Under the pieces are notes generated by a model, which did no database searches, had not been told where the DNA came from, and was given only the letters and a program-made list of their open reading frames with translations. From positions 310,001-374,000 of the forward strand of contig JANEYF010003854.1 of assembly GCA_029963845.1 (NCBI GenBank): 64,000 nt of DNA, given 5' to 3'. Shown here piece by piece: positions 51,421 to 62,519 of this stretch. Both the position numbers and the translations under genes were made by a program. The stretch comes from Rhamnusium bicolor. Lineage: Eukaryota; Arthropoda; Insecta; Coleoptera; Cerambycidae. Each line of letters begins with the position of its first letter. Position 1 is the first letter of the stretch.

Positions 51421-51942
51421 GAGTATAGCCCGATCATTTTTGTCACTTCTAGTTAGTAACAATACAGAGTGAGCATTATTTAATTAAGCACTCTAGACGG
51501 CAGGTTTTGGCATGAGTCAGATGAAAATTTTATGAATAAAAGTATTTCGAGGCCCCATAAACACCAAAGTATTGGGCCCTTATCGGACTCTCATGAAAAC
51601 TGTATCGGATATGCCGGCCAAATAAAGACCAATCTTTTGGTGACTACTGGGACAAAGGTTAGAAACGGCTGAAGGAGGGAGAAAACAATGGTATACATAA
51701 TACATTGAGAAAGTGTGTCTGTATTGTGTTTATTGCAGCCTTTAAATTGTCAGCTTGCCCGATAAAGAATTATCGGTCAATAAAGGAAATGATTATTTAT
51801 ATGACTGTGATATAATTAATCGATATTATAATTAAGAAATATGTATAATTTTTTTCCCCTTCATACATTATAATGATGTGAGTTACGAACGGATGCTTGC
51901 CTATAATAATAATTATATATCTATTGGGAATAAGAAACTTAC

Positions 51943-52173
51943 CAAGCATGATTGCGTCCAAATCTTTGCTGAGTTGAGGTATCGCAGTCTGCGGTCTAGG
52001 ACAGGACTGCGAACGTACAACATCAATTTGAGACGCTGCAGAATGATGGATCATCACATCCACGATTATCTGCTGTGCAACATCTGCGGTAGGCGGTTGT
52101 GGCATACCTGGTCCGTCTGAGGAATGTTGTTGTTTTACAACATTTTCGCAATGCTCTTGCGAAAATAAAAACT
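51943..52173 (-). CDS. Helitron Rep-helicase, second exon
   Basis: Bounded by acceptor TTTTCAG|AG and donor CTTG|GTAAGT; 231 bp, phase 1 at both ends, so it keeps the frame whether included or skipped. It encodes about 77 residues, including FLFSQEHCENVVKQ, MPQPPTADVAQQIIVD and CPRPQTAIPQLSKDLDAI. The first two bases complete the codon begun by the upstream exon (giving Glu). Its last base plus the first two of the main exon give Asp, leading into PSEEKND. No known domain is seen. The direct join is inferred from phase; small additional exons in the 4.6-kb downstream intron are possible. Confidence 0.6.
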
Positions 52174-53178
52174 CTGAAAATCAATCAAATAAATTAGATA
52201 GATGTACGTGCACTATATGAAATAGTGAGAAAGCAGTGACGATTGGTGAAAGATAGATTATGTCATATCTTAGTATTGGAGCATGGGACTGAAGCGATAC
52301 CTTAATGTGTAACTGTCAAAGTTAAATGAATATGAGTCGTAAGGGAAAATTGAGATTGATACTTGCAACAAAAAAAGAATGAGAAGACTATACACCCCAT
52401 CAGGTTATCTTTTAATAGATTTTTAAAATATCTGTAAAACTTTTTTTTTTATCACAACCAAGCGGAAAATTGAATAACACATATCAAATTTCGGAAGGAA
52501 ATATTGATTTTTAAAGTTGCAATTTACACAGTGAGATATAAATGTAAAATAAAATTTCAAAATGCCGCAACTTTAAAAAAAAAAAAAATATTTATAGGAA
52601 AATTTAATATCTTTTAACATATTTTTCATCTGATTTTGGAAAGAGATATATTGTAAATATTTTGTGAATCATTCAAAAGATAATCTGGAGACATATCCCC
52701 CCAACTTTTTCAATTGTCACAAACTTTAATAGTATTTTTTTTTCCAAAACTTCCTTATCTAGTGTCGATAATCGATGCTGTAAAATTTCGCCGAGGTCCT
52801 ATGCGTCAGCCACCACCATGGGAAAATAAATTTATTATGTAAATCGAATAATAGGAGATTTTATCAGCCATAATAATAATAATAATAATAGTAATTATTA
52901 ATAATAATGTTAACAACAATAATAATAAATATGATGATTGATATTTTAAATTTTTTGGTTATTTACCTTGATCGATATACACAACTAATATAGATTGTGC
53001 CATTATGCATACAGATTTAGAGAGTGGTGAGAGCAAAACATGCAGTGTGCCATAAAGTGTAAATGCCCTAAAGTCACAAAATGCATCGATCATTATTATA
53101 TGTAGGCATATAGTATGACGATTATTTAATGATGTAAATGTCAATGATGATTAAGATCAGATAATAAATCTTACATAC

Positions 53179-53722
53179 CTGCCAAAGATGGTCCTGCTGC
53201 ATCCCTTTCATATTTCGTCATGGGAAAGAGATCGACCATCTTTTTGATAAGGGGTCCATGGTTTTGCAGAGTTAATTCTTCCAATATTTCGGAAGTCCTA
53301 TCCCTGTTGTTGTTAATGTTGTCGATGATCAGTTTCACTGCCTGCTGTATGCAGTTGTACCTCTTGAGAGGCATATCATCTGATCGAGGAGCAACTTCTA
53401 CAGGATATTTCGGACAATAGTAACCGATGCGCTTCTTTCCTTTCTCAGAACGTATAGACGATGGACCATTATTATCGTCACGTCCTGGAATCGGAGGAGG
53501 AGGAGGAGCAGCGGCGGCGACAATCAAAATATTCTGTAATATTTTGATTCGTTTGGGTGCAGTCGGCCCAACGGCAGAAGGAACATCTTCCATCATCGTA
53601 TCTAATGAAAGGTGATCGATGGCATTAGGGGTGTCACTCCTAATTGAACTGGTCTTTGCAGCATTACCAGTTTTCTTAGTACCCTTTCTTTTTGTCAGAT
53701 TCTTGCGAGCTTTTTTAGGCAT
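53179..53722 (-). CDS. Helitron Rep-helicase, first coding exon (novel N-terminus)
   Basis: The start codon at 53,722 (MPKKARKNLTKRKG) lies 8 bases inside an exon that begins after acceptor ATTACAG. The exon ends in phase 1 at GCAG|GTATGT (53,179). It encodes 181 residues: a Lys/Arg-rich N-terminus like a nuclear localisation signal, a low-complexity region with AAAAPPPPPIPG, and a C-terminal part likely folded (KRYNCIQQAVKLIIDN, EILEELTLQNHGPLIKKM). It is GC-richer than its surroundings, with an uninterrupted frame. I do not recognise a domain. It could also be a separate small gene, but its exit phase fits the next exon and through it the replicase exon. Confidence 0.6.
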
Positions 53723-54663
53723 CTTTACTGCTGTAATAATAAATAAAAAGTGAAAAACTGAAATATCACGATAGTTTATGTTCAAGTTACGTGAATGATG
53801 TGACGACAGTATTGCATTTTAATAAATAATTGCGTGCAACTTGATATCAAATGTTTTTAGATGATCTATCTGTAATGTTGCGTTATTATGGTAAATCATA
53901 AAAATATGTACATAATAATAATCTGCAAACATAAAATAATTGCAATAATTTGGTTATTGCCAATGCGAATACTACATTTGCAAGGCATACCTGTCTATGA
54001 TGTGCAAAAAGTATTTTAATTTTAAATGTAGATAGGAGGACAGCTTTTTAAATATATTTTTCACAGCATATGCGAAGTATAAAAAAGGAAAAAAAAATGT
54101 GAAAAATAACGATTACAGCATCTCACTTTGTATAATAATACATTTCCAGCCTTCCATTACTCGTATCACTATCGTATAAATGAAATAATTATCATCGATA
54201 CTGTATCTTATTGAAGCAGTCGTATTGTCGCAAATATATCAGCTTTCCTAATATGTCTCAATGGAGACGGTGATATTTTTAATATATTCACATAATAAGT
54301 ACCTACACGTTTTGATATCATTTCCAACAACTCTCATTGTCCTTTAATATTTTGCATCGTTGTTGGAAGCAGAATGAAACGATAGAAATATATTTATTCA
54401 TCATAAATTATGTCCACATCCTCGGTTCAATATAATACATGATTGTAATGAAAAGCAAATAGGTGTAAATTATATTATTCTATAGGATCAATATGTATCT
54501 TTGTTTCTGAATTTCTGAAATAATAGATGATAGATGCTGCGTACACATCAGCAGACGTTGTAATAAATAATGTTATCGTGAAAAATGGTATATTAATCAA
54601 ATAAGATAATAAATAGGCGATGATAACAGATACAGAAAAGTATAATGTATATAATTTACTTAC

Positions 54664-54759
54664 CAATAGATAAAGCCTCGTGGAGCAATGCAAGCTGAGC
54701 ACAAAGATGTACGTAAAGAAAGGGCAGATAAATTCAAATATCTCAAACGAATGGGAAAT
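54664..54759 (-). other. candidate exon upstream of the replicase gene
   Basis: A 96-bp segment between a good acceptor (GCTGTTTCAG) and donor (ATTG|GTAAGT). It is open in two frames (one hydrophobic, with FICPFFTYIFVLSLHC), so coding cannot be inferred. It could be a 5' untranslated exon of the replicase gene, whose first coding exon begins after an acceptor 930 bp further on. Confidence 0.35.
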
Positions 54760-55029
54760 CTGAAACAGCGATAAATTAAATTAATAAAATATCACTTTCG
54801 TTATGAAAATAACGGATTTTTAGCGAAAAAAATTGAGCAAAATAAATGTGAAAAAGCACTAAATTCCACGGATCGATGCTATTCACAAAATGGAGCTGCA
54901 ACAATTGACTATCGTAAATTTCAGCGCCCTTTTTGATAACTCGGCCTGCTAAGATGATCGAATAAAGTTTCATTTCGTATTGTTAAAAAATACGGGGCGA
55001 TTTTGCCAATCAAGCGAAATCCTACCCGA

Positions 55030-55460
55030 ACGATTATTATGATTTTTAAAAATGAAAATATAAAATTGCACGAATGAAAATGTGGCATTTCATATTAATA
55101 ATAAGTGACACGAATACGTTTACCATATTGTTAAGATTTTTAAAAAGGTTCAATCCAATTTATACAACGGCACTCGTTCGGTGACAGTTATTCACTTGAC
55201 TTATTAGGTTAAGTAAACAGAATTTTTGTTCCCTGCCGATTCTGTTCGACGACTTTACTCCGAGAGAGTAAATATTACGATGAAAGTGTAAACGATTTAC
55301 ACTTTAAATAATTTTAGGCAAGAGAATTAAAGAGCATTACGAAAATGTGACTTTTATTATGTATTATTATCATTATAATGAAATATAGCACCGTCAGTAT
55401 CGGCGACGCACATTTTCCAATTTTGTTCATTCCGATTAACCCGAAAGAATACAATTGTGG
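55030..55460. repeat. module b, second copy
   Basis: Diverged copy of 31,910-32,335 with shared GGTTAAGTAAACAGAATTT, CGATTCTGTT, GACTTTACT and GAATTAAAGAGCAT in order. It lies about 270 bp upstream (minus-strand sense) of the candidate exon at 54,759. Confidence 0.65.
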
Positions 55461-57110
55461 CGAAGGGAAAGGGTGGAACCGTACCAATTTAGTCGTTTTT
55501 CACAATAATTTTAACGTATATATGTAGATGTGTACGTATGCATACATACATATTTTTCTAATACATCTAACAGACACAGATGTGATGTACAGAACGTACT
55601 CGAATAATTGTCGGGGACGTTTCTATATTATTTATCTAACCTAATCTTTTAACCTAAAATCCGTATATATTTTTTTTGTTTTACATTAATAAATATTAAT
55701 AGATGGAAAATGGTCGAGGACTCTGTAATCGGGAGCATTTCATCTTTGCTAGGGGTACTTACGTTGTAATCGTCTGCCGAAATAAAATGAATCCGATATT
55801 ATACCGGCACACATTTTTCCAAAATCTTACAAATATTCGGCAAATATTTAATAAGAACGTGCTAGCAGGAGGTCGAATGAGATAGAAAATCAACATCAAT
55901 ATATTATGCATACATCAAAGTGTGATGGTGTCGTTATTATCATTATTGTGGTACGGTTGTGATCGTATAAGATTTCTAAAGGAATTCGATAATAGATACT
56001 TTAGTAGTAAGTAATGGTAAAGTATTATACGTGTAAATGATGAAATACTCAAAATATAATCAGTATTTGATGGCAGCCGACAGGAGGAAAAAAAAAGAGA
56101 ATATGATCTGTTCTGCCGCGGACCTATTTTTAGAATACCATCAATTCAAGCTGATATAATATAATTTGTATTAATCGATATCGAGAGTGAAATGCAAACA
56201 GGCTTTTTGAGCTAATTTACACTTACTATGATACTCGATCGGGTCAAAATTAAATGATAATCCATCGGGAAGAATGAGAAAGATTTAAGTTATCGTTGGT
56301 GTGTCAGCTGAAATATAAATTTTAACTCGCATAGTGCTGTTAATCTCTCGCATAAGGTAATAGTTGGAAAATTTACTATTTATGTTTTTGTGCAAGTACC
56401 TAATACATACCTTAACTGAAGGACCTAATAACACCTAAAGTTTTTGTCACCTCTTTCCAAAGTATGTCTCTTTTCTTATTCTTATTTCGATGTATACATT
56501 TGCAAAACCAATATGTGAAGGAGTTTTGCCAAAGAGCAAATGTGTTGTTTCTATAATCGAGGAGTAGTAGATTGTTGTGGGCATATAATTCTAGTCCGTA
56601 CGTTACCTTGGCTAATGTAACTAACCTATTTACATTCGAATTGTTTTGTTATGCAAAAGACAAAGTACGGTGCCAGACAGTCAGGTGGGTCTAATAGTTA
56701 TGTATCATCCGTATATGAATAAATGTCAAAGAATTGTATGACTTTTACTGAAGTCGTAATACGGACATACAGTGAATAAGATCAGATATGATTAAGTGCA
56801 ATCGAATTTTAATTACATATCGAAATTATGTATAATTGATATTTATTTGTGTGTCCTGGATGCAATAAACTCCGATTAAGTGGTACATATTGAGTGGCTC
56901 AGACAGCACCAAGGAAATTTAGGAGGTTCGAGCCAAACATAAGTGAGCCCGTATCATACCTCATGTGACTCCGAATTTTCTATTGGCCAGTATCTACTTT
57001 GTATTTTCTGTTTTATCGTTTCAGTTTTATATCTTAAAAATAAATAATCTGAAAATCACAAACAAATAAAAAGTAAAATGTCCAATGAGTATTTATTTAT
57101 GTTGTCAATA
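55461..57110. other. AT-rich stretch without a supported gene
   Basis: A plus-strand frame at 55,703-55,885 has no motif or conserved partner. One donor-like GTATGT on the minus strand (near 56,415) could not be linked to a credible coding exon. No strong repeat is seen. Confidence 0.35.
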
Positions 57111-57127
57111 TGAAAGGGGTATCGATA

Positions 57128-57490
57128 ATTATCATTTAAATATATTACGGGAAGGTTCTTTTTTTAAAAAAAAATACACCACACGATAACATTACATATA
57201 GTGCAACTCCCTATATATTGTATTCTTAAATTGTCATTCTTCGAGAGAGAAAGTATGCATATAGAGGCAATAATAAGACATATACCTAGTATTCACGTAT
57301 GAAATGATAGTAATTATCATGTAAATGTACAACGGGAAGGTTCTTTTTTTAAAAAATACACCATATAATAACATTAATGTGTAGTACAACCCCCTGTATG
57401 TATTCTTAAATTGTCATTTTTAAAGAGAGAAAGTACGCATATAGAGACAATGACAGATACATACCTTGTATTCACGTGAAATGAAAGTAA
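57128..57490 (-). repeat. two-copy tandem repeat, ~183-bp unit
   Basis: 57,128-57,310 and 57,311-57,490 share GGGAAGGTTCTTTTTTT, TTCTTAAATTGTCATT, GAGAGAAAGTA and a donor-like end (AATACAAG|GTATGT in one copy, AATACTAG|GTATAT in the other). A small exon may have been duplicated with its donor site. Confidence 0.6.
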
Positions 57491-57660
57491 TTATTCTTTC
57501 TCAATTAATTTCCTATTATCGAGGCTCATATCTGGAATGTATTGCTGAAAATCGAGGAATGTGTTCGATCCTATTCCGTCAAAACGTTAGCAAAAATAAA
57601 AGTTTAAAAATTAAATAAGTGAATTAAACTATAGCTTTAATAGGGGAAAAATAAACTCAC

Positions 57661-57770
57661 CTGTATACGATAAGGAATCGAGGAAAAGTTGTCTTGCTGT
57701 CCGATACAATCGAAAACATGTGTGTACAAATACATAAAATTCAGAAGCCATTTCATATAAAACTGGCAAA
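57661..57770 (-). CDS. candidate exon, paralogue of the exon at 57,948-58,137
   Basis: Acceptor GATACAG|T and donor ATACAG|GTGAGT bound 110 bp encoding LPVLYEMASEFYVFVHTC then RLYRTARQLFLDSLSY. It enters in phase 2 and leaves in phase 1. The first 18 residues match the next exon upstream at most positions (LP-LYEMAS-FYVF-HT). The family is unknown. Protein-level conservation, splice sites at both ends and shared entry phase support real exons of one gene, though the partner exons were not all found. Confidence 0.5.
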
Positions 57771-57947
57771 CTGTATCTTACATTTTTACGACACAAATAA
57801 CACCCGCTCTGCAAGAGGCATAATATTTGATTCCACCTGTAGATTTGAATTTTCCATTAAACTTTGTGAAGTCGATAAAAATTTAAAGGAAAATTATATA
57901 AATATAATATTGCAATTTGAACAGAAAAGTACACCCAGATTACTCAC

Positions 57948-58137
57948 CTGTAAGCAATAATTGCAATCGATCTTTGCCTTCTGTCTAGTGGCAAGAGCCA
58001 AGTGCACTTGCCCCTCGCAGCAATCGTACGTGCTAAATCGGAGGAATGATGTTTTCTTGTTAGCTGGCTGATGTAGATGGAAAAATGTGTGTATAAATAC
58101 ATAAAATCCAGAAGCCATCTCATATAAAGCTGGCAAC
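57948..58137 (-). CDS. candidate exon of an unknown duplicated-exon gene
   Basis: Acceptor ATTCCAG|G and donor TTACAG|GTGAGT bound 190 bp encoding LPALYEMASGFYVFIHTF, then a longer tail with CCEGQVHLALATRQKAK and CNYCLQ. It enters in phase 2 and ends on a complete codon. Three clustered cysteines suggest a small structural or secreted domain. The upstream exon that would supply the first two bases was not identified; a 28-bp segment ending at a GTAAGT donor near 58,277 is one weak option. Confidence 0.5.
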
Positions 58138-58796
58138 CTGGAATTTTACATTTTCACACAACACAAATAATTTCAACTCCCCAGGCATAATGTCGAGATT
58201 CCTTTTCTGGCCATTTTCTTGTATAGCTGTTCTGAAATCATTAACGTTACATATTTACTTTTTCTTAATAATCGTAACTTACGGTAAGGAAAAGCTTTAC
58301 ATAAGATATCCTAAGAATACAATGGGAAAGAGAAAATAGAGCAGGTGGAAAAATTTGCACAAAAATGATATCGACTCAAAATTATGAAACGTCCAACATA
58401 CGTATGGATGTTTTGCTGGGAAAAATCTAAGTCGGAATGATGATGCAAAGTAGAAATATGTAGATATTTGAACTTGTTCCATTTATAACGCATGCTGGGG
58501 CCTTCGGCCCCAAAATTATTGATATCTTTGGTGAAATTAGATTAAAAATAAAATTATTAACTCACACTTTCTACGGACCCGGTATATATGCAGGTAATTT
58601 TTTTCTTTGAGGAATTCCAGATGGGCCAACGGTGATCTATCGACAAAATTAAGAGAAAGCACTTAAGATGGGTTAGATAATAATGAAATTTAATAAAATT
58701 GGAAACGTAAACTTATTTACATAAATAAGCACCGACCATGTGTAAGTACGTTAATAATAAATGTTAAATTGTACTCACTTTGATTTTAACACAATG

Positions 58797-59198
58797 TCAG
58801 TATAGTTTGTGCCAGCTTAGGTATGCACAAAAAAAGGATATAGAATTTTTCAGTTTTATTAAAGTTTTCGTAAGAAATATTATGATATTTTCTAGGTATT
58901 TTTCGATGAACTTATTACACAACGTAGGCAGATTGTAGCACTCCGCTTGGAATACATTTTTGTTGAAAATCTGAAAATTTGCCAGCCACTCTGCATCGAT
59001 CACATTTGATATTTCGACCATACCCCATCTACCTACTACTCGGTTTTTGAGCCTGGTTCCACGTCGACCAATGGAAGGAAAACTTTCTCTCTTTTTGTAG
59101 ACACTAAAATATAAATTCGTATATAATATAATGTAATTTATTGGGGAAATTAAGTGACATGTCAGAGATATGTAGATTAGAAAGGATATGGATCTCAT
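58797..59198 (-). CDS. candidate small protein gene with signal-peptide-like start
   Basis: A 133-codon frame begins MRSISFLIYISLTCHLIS, which resembles a signal peptide, and contains a GC-richer part (RGTRLKNRVVGRWGMVEI, DAEWLANFQIFNKNV). An acceptor-like ATTTTAG occurs inside, at about 59,102, so the second part could instead be a separate exon. The start lies downstream of a promoter-like module (59,240-59,480) related to those at 31 and 61 kb, whose equivalent positions also carry ATG(A)(A/G)ATC. No family is recognised. Confidence 0.35.
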   Translation of the reverse strand: MRSISFLIYISLTCHLISPINYIILYTNLYFSVYKKRESFPSIGRRGTRLKNRVVGRWGMVEISNVIDAEWLANFQIFNKNVFQAECYNLPTLCNKFIEKYLENIIIFLTKTLIKLKNSISFFCAYLSWHKLY

Positions 59199-59239
59199 TA
59201 TCTTCTAGACACGAAATATAATCACCTGATATTTGTTAG

Positions 59240-59480
59240 GCGTTAATCACACGAACAATACATAATTTACTGCATTTTTCTTGAAATTAATTACATTTCT
59301 GTTGGAAAATAGAGAAATTGACATGCCAATTATTTCTAACGATCGGCCATATTGATTTACGATCGTGGTGACGTATTTCGACCAATATGAAAGTAGCTTT
59401 TATCTCTTTTTATCATAAAGAAGACGGATACATAATTCCATAGGAAAACGACTTTTTTATATGGGATTATTGGGAAAATA
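59240..59480 (-). repeat. promoter-like module, copy at 59 kb
   Basis: Related to 30,640-31,030 and 60,890-61,150: a CATATAAAAAAG box near 59,456, CCATAGGAA..., then a GGCCGATCG segment and TTTCAAGAAAAATG-type sequence on the minus strand. It stands just before the candidate small protein gene. Confidence 0.4.
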
Positions 59481-59565
59481 ATTATTTAATTTATTTTTAT
59501 TTATGAAATTAAGAGTAGCTCCGAACTGACCCGAGGAGCTCCGAACCGATCGGACCTGTATTTTA

Positions 59566-60090
59566 ATGCATTTTTAATTAATTTAAATTACGGAAACGAC
59601 GAAAAATGATCGTTTTAAGCTTTCGGAGCATGAGAAAGGTGATTGTAATGATTTTTATTGATCTTCTCGATCGATTTAAATAAAAATAATTTGTAAAATG
59701 ATCCGTTCGGTTGTCCTCTTGGATTTTTACACCACGGATAACCATCTATGTGTAAATATGAACTTTTTAATTAATTTAAATTACAGAAACGACGAAAAAT
59801 GATCGTTTTAAGCTTTCGAGACATGAGAAAGGTGATTTTATTGATTTTTATTGAACTTTTCGATCGATTTAAATAAAAATAATTTGCAAAATGATCCGTT
59901 CGGTTGTCACCTCGGATAATTCCACCAACAGGAAAAGATCCATGTGTAAATATCGACTTTTAAAAAAAATTAAAGCATTTTAAGGGTGGCGGGTGGTAAA
60001 AAGGGGCGAAGGAGAGCCCATTTATGGTTACGTGCAAGTAGCACGCGGTTCTATAAGTTGTTTATATGTTATTTTTATCTAACAAATTGT
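59566..60090. repeat. two ~190-bp tandem repeats plus tail, related to 61,247-61,560
   Basis: 59,566-59,757 and 59,758-59,960 share AAACGACGAAAAATGATCG, TTTTAAGCTTTC, GATCGATTTAAAT and TGATCCGTTCGGTTGTC. A third copy is at 61,247-61,480. The tail (AAAAGGGGC..., GGTTACGTG) resembles the start of the 361-bp repeats at 61,491. Confidence 0.7.
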
Positions 60091-60540
60091 GAATGCAAAT
60101 GGCGGCCACAGGAAAATCGAATATGGGGAAAATAAATTTTAAAAGCTCATATCTTCTCTAAAACCGAACGTGGCATGACAAATGGCATAAAAAAAGAAAC
60201 GTTAAGGCCTATATTTTACGCTCGTAGTGAATGGAGCCCTCCACACGAAAAATTGGGGCCGTAATGTGCCCACAAAGCAGGGGCGATTCGTAGGAATATT
60301 ATCGAAAGTTCTGGAAGCGTGCTTTTAAAATGTCCAAAATTAAATAAAAAAAAGCTTTTTGGGGCAGTTATTCTACAAAAAACGTAAAGAGGGAGGTTTT
60401 CTAAGAACGTATTATGTAAATCGCATCTCGAAATTGAAAAATTTATGCCAGTAAAAGAATAATTCTCATGTCACGATAATAAATCTGTCATAATTTGAAA
60501 CCTGAAATTTTCAGACGTTCATAACTGAAAAAATAATGAT
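60091..60540. other. repeat-rich stretch without a gene
   Basis: Contains weak relatives of the neighbouring repeats (AAATGGCGGCCAC, GGGGAAAATAAATTTT). No credible coding frame or RNA gene is seen. Confidence 0.35.
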
Positions 60541-60559
60541 TCGTGGTAGCCGTACTATG

Positions 60560-61190
60560 TAAAAATCAAATCGGGAAGTTTCAAATTTAGTTAAAAACGT
60601 AAACGGCGGTACGCAAATCAAAAATTTACACATTTATTTGTATAGAACTTGCAGAGAATGTTCGAGAAATTTACGTGCGTATCTTCAAAGTTAATAAAAT
60701 TAATAAAAACGAACTGAAGCGAAACTAATGGTTTTTGATTTAAATAAATAACAAAATTTCGTTCCCTCTAAACGTGTTTTATAATAATTTTAAATAATTA
60801 AATGGTACTTACCTTGATTTTAAGACATTTGCGAGTCTTTTCGAGTGTATAGCTTAAAAAAAGGATACAGATTTTACAATTAATTTTCCATTTTCGGCAA
60901 GAAATCTATTTATATGGTATCTCCTAGGCACACGCGCACATTTCACTGCACTTTCACTACACTTTTCTTTAATTTAATTACATTTTCGATGGAAATTATA
61001 CAACTTGACGTCTACCTTTGCTGAAAAATTCGGCCATTTTAAATTTCACCAGGGCCCAATAGGAAATTAGCAATTATGCATCTCTTTTCGTAGAGGCGAA
61101 AATTGAATAACACAGCAAAAGGACTATCTATTTTTTTTTTTTTTAATATATTTATATATATATAAAATAATTTTTTCATTTGGAAAATTA
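60560..61190 (-). repeat. promoter-and-first-exon-like module, copy at 61 kb
   Basis: Closely parallels 30,430-31,080: shared AAAAACGTAAACGGCGGTA, TTTACACATTTATTTGTA, a donor-like ATCAAG|GTAAGT end near 60,815, TTTTCGGCAAGAAAT, and ATGGCCGAATTTTTC at the equivalent position. The ~630-bp similarity makes the two ends of the giant element's interior related by duplication. Confidence 0.6.
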
Positions 61191-61490
61191 TGAGAAGCTA
61201 CGAATGCACCCGAGCGGCTCCGATCGTGCCGGAGCAGGTTTTTAATGCATTTTTATCAATTTAAATTACAGAAACGACTGAAAATGATCGTTTTAAGCTT
61301 TCCGAGCATGGAAAAGAGGATTCTAATGATTTTTATTGAAGTTTTCGATCGATTTAATTGAGATTAATTTGTAAAATGCCACTTTCGGGTGCGGCTTCGA
61401 GCGTTTTCAGCAGGGATGAAACATGCATGCATAAATATACATTTTAAAAAAAAATTAAAGCCTCTGAAGGGTGATAGTTGGCGAAAAGGG

Positions 61491-62490
61491 GCACAGGGAG
61501 GTTCGTAGATGGTTCCGGTTAGGTGGAACTCGATAATCCTAGCTTATTTATGTATGTTTTGTTCGCTATTAGAGTGGGTTTGCCTGAGAAGTGTGGCGAA
61601 TGCGGGGAAACTTTAAAAAATTCGTAACTTTTTTATTTATGGAAATTAAGAAACTAAATTTTAGCAAATCGTTCTCGACATATCGGAGAAGGGAATAAAT
61701 GGCGGCAGATACCTTTCCGGCTTTTAACTTAAGACTTTGAGACTTTTAAACTTACCTATGTTGGACCTCCATTTTTTTTTGCGTGAATTTTTTGTCGATT
61801 TAATTAGGGACTTGCAAAAAAAATTAGAGCATTTGGTGGGGTTGGAAAGGGGCAGAGGGAGATCCGTAGATGGTCCCGCTTAGGTGGAACTCGAAAATGC
61901 TAGGTTATTTATGTATGCTTTGTTCACTATTAGATGGGGCATGCCCGAAAAGTGTCAGGAATGCGGGGAAACTTTAGAAAATTCGTAACTTTTTTATTTA
62001 TGGAAATTAAGAAACGATTTTTTGGCAAATCGTTCTCGACATATCGGAGAAGGGAATAAATGGCGGCAGCCACCCTTCCGGCTTTTAACTTAAGACTTTG
62101 CAGACTTTTAAACTTACCTATGTCGGACCTCCATTTTTTTTTGCGTGAATTTTTTTGTCGATTTAATTATGGACCTGCAAAAAAAATTAGAGCTTTTGGC
62201 GGGTCGGCGGGGTTGGAAAGGGGCAGAGGGAGGTCCGTAGATGGTCCCGCTTAGGTGGAACTCGAAAATGCTAGGTTATTTATGTATGCTTTGTTCACTA
62301 TTAGATGGGGCATGCCCGAGAAGCGTGGTAAATGCGGGGAAACTTTAGAAAATTCGTAGCTTTTCTATTTATGGAAATTAAGAAACGATTTCTTGGCAAA
62401 TCGTCCTCGACACATCGGAGAATGGAAAAAATGGCGGCAGCCGTCCTTCCGGCTGTTAACTTAAGACTTTGCAGACTTTTAATATTGCCC
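61491..62490. repeat. three ~361-371-bp tandem repeats near the 5' terminus
   Basis: Units begin near 61,491, 61,852 and 62,223 (GCAGAGGGAGGTCCGTAGAT). Each contains GGTGGAACTCG, GGGGAAACTTTAGAAAATTCG, GGAAATTAAGAAACGAT, ATGGCGGCAG and CTTAAGACTTTG. The GGAAATTAAG(A/G)AACGA segment also occurs in the 920-bp monomers, so the families are related. The last two units are the most alike. Confidence 0.8.
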
Positions 62491-62519
62491 AAATTTTCTG
62501 CCGGTTTCTCGGAATATGG

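Noticed and set aside
52959..53060. Segment between the first and second replicase exons encoding a short frame before a GTAAAT donor
   Set aside because: Joined in the phase set by exon 1 it runs into a stop, whereas skipping it keeps the frame perfectly.
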